DNA of 8,432 nt from positions 1 to 8,432 of the forward strand of contig JAIPJV010000076.1 of the NCBI GenBank assembly GCA_021734005.1, in the 5' to 3' direction. The stretch comes from Fidelibacterota bacterium. Lineage in GTDB: Bacteria > Fidelibacterota > UBA2242 > JAFGTP01. Each line of letters starts with the position of its first letter. Position 1 is the stretch's first letter. Shown piece after piece: positions 6,436 through 8,432 of this stretch. The translations under genes were made by a program, and so were the position numbers. The notes beneath the pieces were generated by a model, which made no database searches, had not been told where the DNA came from, and worked only from the letters and a program-made list of their open reading frames with translations.

Positions 6436-7017
6436 CTAAATTTCAATACCGAGCTTTTCACGAAATTTTTCATTGTGCAAAATTCGATCAGCCCAGAATA
6501 ATCCAATTGTTGTTTTGGCATCAGTAATTTGGCCTTGGAAAACTTTTTGCATGGCTTCCTCAATGGGCATTGGTTCTTTGACTATGTTTTCACCTTCATC
6601 TTCTTCCAGATTATTTTCATAAAGAGAACTGCCCCAGAATAGATATACAATCTCATCACTGTAACCAACGCAACTATGAATTTTTCCTAATTTTTTTATA
6701 AAATGGGCTCCATAACCAGTTTCTTCAGCCAATTCCCGATCTATAGATTCCTTTGGATTTTCTCCTGGATCGATTTTACCGGCTGGTAATTCCAGCATAA
6801 TTTTCTGAGTAGGATAACGATACTGCCGAATCAGAATAATTTCACCTGATTTTGTATAAGGAATGATCACAGAAGCACCAGGATGTTTGATATATTCCCG
6901 TTTTGACTTAATTCCATCCGGCAACTGCACTTCATCTCTATAAACATGTAAAAGGTCCCCGGAAAAAACCTGTTCACCACTCAGGCGAACCTCCTTGAAT
7001 TCTTTATCTAAAGACAT
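6436..7017 (-). CDS. NUDIX hydrolase, ADP-ribose pyrophosphatase-like
   Basis: This 193-residue cytoplasmic protein has an exact Nudix box at residues 80-102: G80, five residues, E86, seven residues, R94-E95-L-x-E98-E99-x-G101. These acidic residues bind the catalytic metal. Upstream, REYIKHPGASVIIPY and IILIRQYRYP...LELPAG are typical of the ADP-ribose pyrophosphatase subfamily, which splits ADP-ribose to AMP and ribose 5-phosphate. IHSCVGYSDEIVYLFW follows the box; many ADP-ribose enzymes have Pro before the G-x-SDE motif, here Val117, so the exact substrate is less certain. The ATG at 7017 has GAGG 5 nt upstream. The gene is divergent from the his operon and upstream of selC. Any functional link to selenium metabolism would be speculation. 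Confidence 0.92.
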   Translation of the reverse strand: MSLDKEFKEVRLSGEQVFSGDLLHVYRDEVQLPDGIKSKREYIKHPGASVIIPYTKSGEIILIRQYRYPTQKIMLELPAGKIDPGENPKESIDRELAEETGYGAHFIKKLGKIHSCVGYSDEIVYLFWGSSLYENNLEEDEGENIVKEPMPIEEAMQKVFQGQITDAKTTIGLFWADRILHNEKFREKLGIEI

Positions 7018-7088
7018 TTACACCTCATGACTGCTTGTTATTTCCCTGTAAATATAAGAAATTTTTAGCAATAATCAGGAATAAAAAC

Positions 7089-7117
7089 TTGCCTTGAAAT
7101 GAATTATTTAATATATT
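7089..7117 (+). promoter_or_regulatory. Probable promoter of the his operon
   Basis: TTGCCT (4/6 of TTGACA) and TATATT (5/6 of TATAAT) are separated by exactly 17 nt. Transcription would begin near 7124, only about 3 nt before the leader ORF ATG. A weaker alternative -10 (AATAAT, 7070-7075) lies upstream and would give a normal-length 5' end. Confidence 0.5.
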
Positions 7118-7126
7118 TGGCCTGTT

Positions 7127-7198
7127 ATGAAGGATTATTCAGAAATATCAATCCATTGGCATTTACATCATCTTCATTTAAATGAGGAGCCGGGTTGA
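7127..7198 (+). CDS. hisL: His operon leader peptide
   Basis: This short ORF has 23 codons and a stop. Codons 10-17 read HWHLHHLH, so five of eight are His (all CAT, 7154-7177). The density of one amino acid, the position directly upstream of hisG and the terminator that follows are the defining features of an amino-acid operon leader peptide. The peptide probably has no function after synthesis; its translation senses charged tRNA-His. The stop is TGA followed at once by in-frame TAA. There is no recognisable Shine-Dalgarno sequence, and an in-frame TAA at 7109-7111 limits any longer start. If the promoter at 7089-7117 is right, the mRNA is almost leaderless. Confidence 0.85.
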   Translation: MKDYSEISIHWHLHHLHLNEEPG

Positions 7199-7264
7199 TA
7201 ATTCTGTAAAAAGTGAAATAGAATTGCAATAAAGCCTGGTTCAAAACAAGAACCAGGCTTTTTT
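7147..7264 (+). promoter_or_regulatory. Translation-coupled his attenuator (regions 1-4)
   Basis: Three alternative pairings can be drawn by eye. In 1:2, 7147-7154 pairs with 7192-7199 and 7158-7160 with 7189-7191 (11 pairs, three-base bulge), with an inner stem 7171-7177/7182-7188. In 2:3, the antiterminator, GAGCCGGGTT (7187-7196) pairs with AGCCTGGTTC (7233-7242), ten contiguous pairs including three wobbles. In 3:4, the terminator, 7231-7242 pairs with 7250-7261. Region 1 overlaps the first His codons. A ribosome stalled there would block 1:2, allow 2:3 and let RNA polymerase proceed. A ribosome reaching the stop (7196-7198) would cover region 2 and allow termination. This matches the known logic of enterobacterial his attenuation; no energies were computed. 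Confidence 0.8.
7231..7264 (+). terminator. Attenuator terminator upstream of hisG
   Basis: AAAGCCTGGTTC and GAACCAGGCTTT form a perfect twelve-pair stem with a seven-base loop (AAAACAA), followed by further T residues. The nearest gene to the left is divergent, so this plus-strand terminator can only act on transcripts starting in the his leader. It ends 19 nt before the hisG ATG. Confidence 0.92.
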
Positions 7265-7283
7265 AATTTAATAAGGAGAAAAA

Positions 7284-8138
7284 ATGCTGACACTGGCCGT
7301 TCAAAAATCAGGACGACTTACTAAAAAAACTCTTAAATTATTGGACGAATGTGATATCAATTTGCAAAATGGTGAAAAAGCAAAACTAAAAACCAGAGCA
7401 GATAATTTTGATCTGGAAATTTTATTTATGCGGGACGACGATATCCCAGAAGTGGTTTATGATGAAATTGCCGATATTGGCGTTGTTGGTGAAAATGTCT
7501 TCCTGGAAAAGAATCGGGATGTCAAGATAATCAAAAAACTGGGATTTGCCCGCTGCCGCTTATCAATTGGCATTCCCAAAGATCAGGAATATAATGGAAT
7601 TCAAGACCTGGATGGCAAAAAAATCGCAACTTCCTACCCCGAAATTCTCAAATCAGAACTCACCCGCCGCAACATCAATGCTGAAATCCATGAAGTCAGC
7701 GGTTCAGTGGAAATCGCGCCCGGTATTGAATTGGCTGACGCTGTTTTTGACATTGTGAGCACTGGCAGCACTCTTCGGAGTAATGGACTCAAGGAGGTAG
7801 AGACTCTCTCCCGCTCTGAAGCCGTGCTCATTGGTCGCAAAACTCCTCTCGGCAAAGATCAAAAGACTTTGGACGAGCTACTCTTTCGCATCAATGCTGT
7901 TATGAAGGCGTCCAACCGCAAATATATTTTATTGAATGCTCCCAATGAATCAATTGAGGAAATTTGCAACATTCTTCCTGGAATGAAAAGCCCAACAGTC
8001 ATGCCTCTGGCTGAAAAAGGCTGGAGCTCGATCCATTCAGTTATTAGCGAAGATGATTTCTGGAAAAATATCAAGAAATTAAAAGAACTGGGGGCAGAAG
8101 GCGTGCTCACCTTTCCTATCGAAAAAATGATCCTTTAA
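7284..8138 (+). CDS. hisG: ATP phosphoribosyltransferase, long form
   Basis: HisG catalyses the first step of histidine synthesis, joining ATP and PRPP to give phosphoribosyl-ATP in the cytoplasm. At 284 residues this is the long, HisZ-independent form. Visible features are LAVQKSGRL at the N-terminus, DIGVVGENVF near 64-73, KIATSYPEI near 113-121, SVEIAPGIELADAVFDIVST and the PRPP loop D156-IVSTGST-163. The C-terminal domain (about 205-284) includes GWSSIHSV and a final GAEGVLTFPIEKM; in this family it is the ACT-like domain that binds histidine for feedback inhibition. GGAG lies 5 nt before the ATG. Transcription is probably controlled by the attenuator just upstream. hisD follows after 36 nt. 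Confidence 0.97.
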   Translation: MLTLAVQKSGRLTKKTLKLLDECDINLQNGEKAKLKTRADNFDLEILFMRDDDIPEVVYDEIADIGVVGENVFLEKNRDVKIIKKLGFARCRLSIGIPKDQEYNGIQDLDGKKIATSYPEILKSELTRRNINAEIHEVSGSVEIAPGIELADAVFDIVSTGSTLRSNGLKEVETLSRSEAVLIGRKTPLGKDQKTLDELLFRINAVMKASNRKYILLNAPNESIEEICNILPGMKSPTVMPLAEKGWSSIHSVISEDDFWKNIKKLKELGAEGVLTFPIEKMIL

Positions 8139-8174
8139 ACGTATTCTGATTAATTTTTTAGCTTAGGAGCGATC

Positions 8175-8432
8175 ATGGAAATAATTAAATATCCTGATAA
8201 AAAACAATTACAACAGCTACTCGAACGGCCTTACTCCAGCAATCAAAAAGTACGATCCACTGTAAAAAATATTATCAAACAAGTTCGGGATAATGGTGAT
8301 AAAGCTTTGCTGGAATTGGCCAAAAAATTTGACAATTCTCCTGCAATGAGGAACCTCCAGGTCACTGAACAGGAAATCAAAGCAGCAGCAAACCAAGTTA
8401 GCCCAAAAATGAAAGAAAATATTGCTCTTGCA
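8175..8432 (+). CDS. hisD: Histidinol dehydrogenase, N-terminal part (runs off window)
   Basis: The frame is open for 86 codons from the ATG at 8175 to the right edge. The ATG has AGGAG 5 nt upstream. The sequence shows the family's N-terminal pattern: VRSTVKNIIKQVRDNGDKALLELAKKFD near 26-53, then LQVTEQEIKAA near 60-70. HisD oxidises histidinol to histidine with NAD+, the last two steps of the pathway. The metal and active-site residues lie beyond the window and cannot be checked. Position directly after hisG is a common his operon order and supports the assignment. Confidence 0.92.
   Translation, partial: MEIIKYPDKKQLQQLLERPYSSNQKVRSTVKNIIKQVRDNGDKALLELAKKFDNSPAMRNLQVTEQEIKAAANQVSPKMKENIALA

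Noticed and set aside
7147..7239. Alternative pairing of 7153-7165 (CCATTGGCATTTA) with 7230-7239 as the antiterminator
   Set aside because: The ten pairs need two bulges, and the upstream arm lies inside the His codons. A stalled ribosome would mask it, which inverts the expected control. The 7187-7196 pairing is contiguous and fits the logic.
7231..7264. Terminator belonging to an upstream plus-strand gene
   Set aside because: The gene to the left runs on the minus strand away from this site, so no other plus-strand gene could end here.
7018..7283. T-box riboswitch for tRNA-His
   Set aside because: I found no T-box consensus (TGGNACCGCG type) before the terminator, and the leader ORF with His codons explains the terminator better.
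7550..7900. Somewhat more GC-rich stretch within hisG as a sign of transfer
   Set aside because: The reading frame and family features continue through it, and the shift is mild.
1..8432. CRISPR arrays, insertion sequences, phage or defence genes
   Set aside because: No regularly spaced repeats, transposase-like frames or terminal repeats were seen; the gene content is housekeeping and metabolic.

Overview
The window looks like a chromosomal segment of an AT-rich, Gram-negative-type (diderm) anaerobic bacterium. An outer membrane is suggested by a TamB-like protein at the left edge. Selenocysteine use is shown by a selC tRNA directly upstream of selA. A MEMO1-family 'AmmeMemoRadiSam B' protein and a DUF2520 Rossmann protein also occur in many anaerobes. 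The species cannot be named from this sequence. A lineage of the FCB type (for example Cloacimonadota or Calditrichota relatives) is a guess only.

Left block, minus strand, 4589 down to 1: MEMO-family protein, DUF2520 oxidoreductase-like protein, an unrecognised cysteine-rich zinc-ribbon protein, a fused RNase HII-YraN protein, and the N-terminal 339 residues of a TamB-like protein that runs off the window. Gaps are short within the first three genes (15 and 50 nt). A terminator-like hairpin and a 277-nt AT-rich gap then separate the zinc-ribbon gene from the RNase HII fusion.

Middle block, minus strand, 7017 down to 4815: a NUDIX ADP-ribose pyrophosphatase-like protein, tRNA-Sec (UCA anticodon) and SelA. 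The tRNA ends only 26 nt before selA, so the substrate tRNA and the enzyme that converts Ser-tRNA(Sec) to Sec-tRNA(Sec) sit side by side. selB and selD are not in the window.

Right block, plus strand, 7089 to the end: the start of a histidine biosynthesis operon, hisG (long form) followed by hisD (partial). Between the divergent NUDIX gene and hisG lies the most informative element of the window, an apparent classical translation-coupled attenuator. A 23-residue leader ORF (7127-7198) has five His codons among eight. It is followed by a strong intrinsic terminator ending 19 nt before the hisG ATG. The leader can form mutually exclusive 1:2, 2:3 (antiterminator) and 3:4 (terminator) pairings. 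This predicts transcription of hisGD only when ribosomes stall for lack of charged tRNA-His. Feedback inhibition through the C-terminal domain of long-form HisG would add a second layer of control.

The other notable points are the RNase HII-YraN fusion, the tRNA-Sec stem geometry, and the leader ORF start, which has no Shine-Dalgarno sequence and may be close to leaderless.
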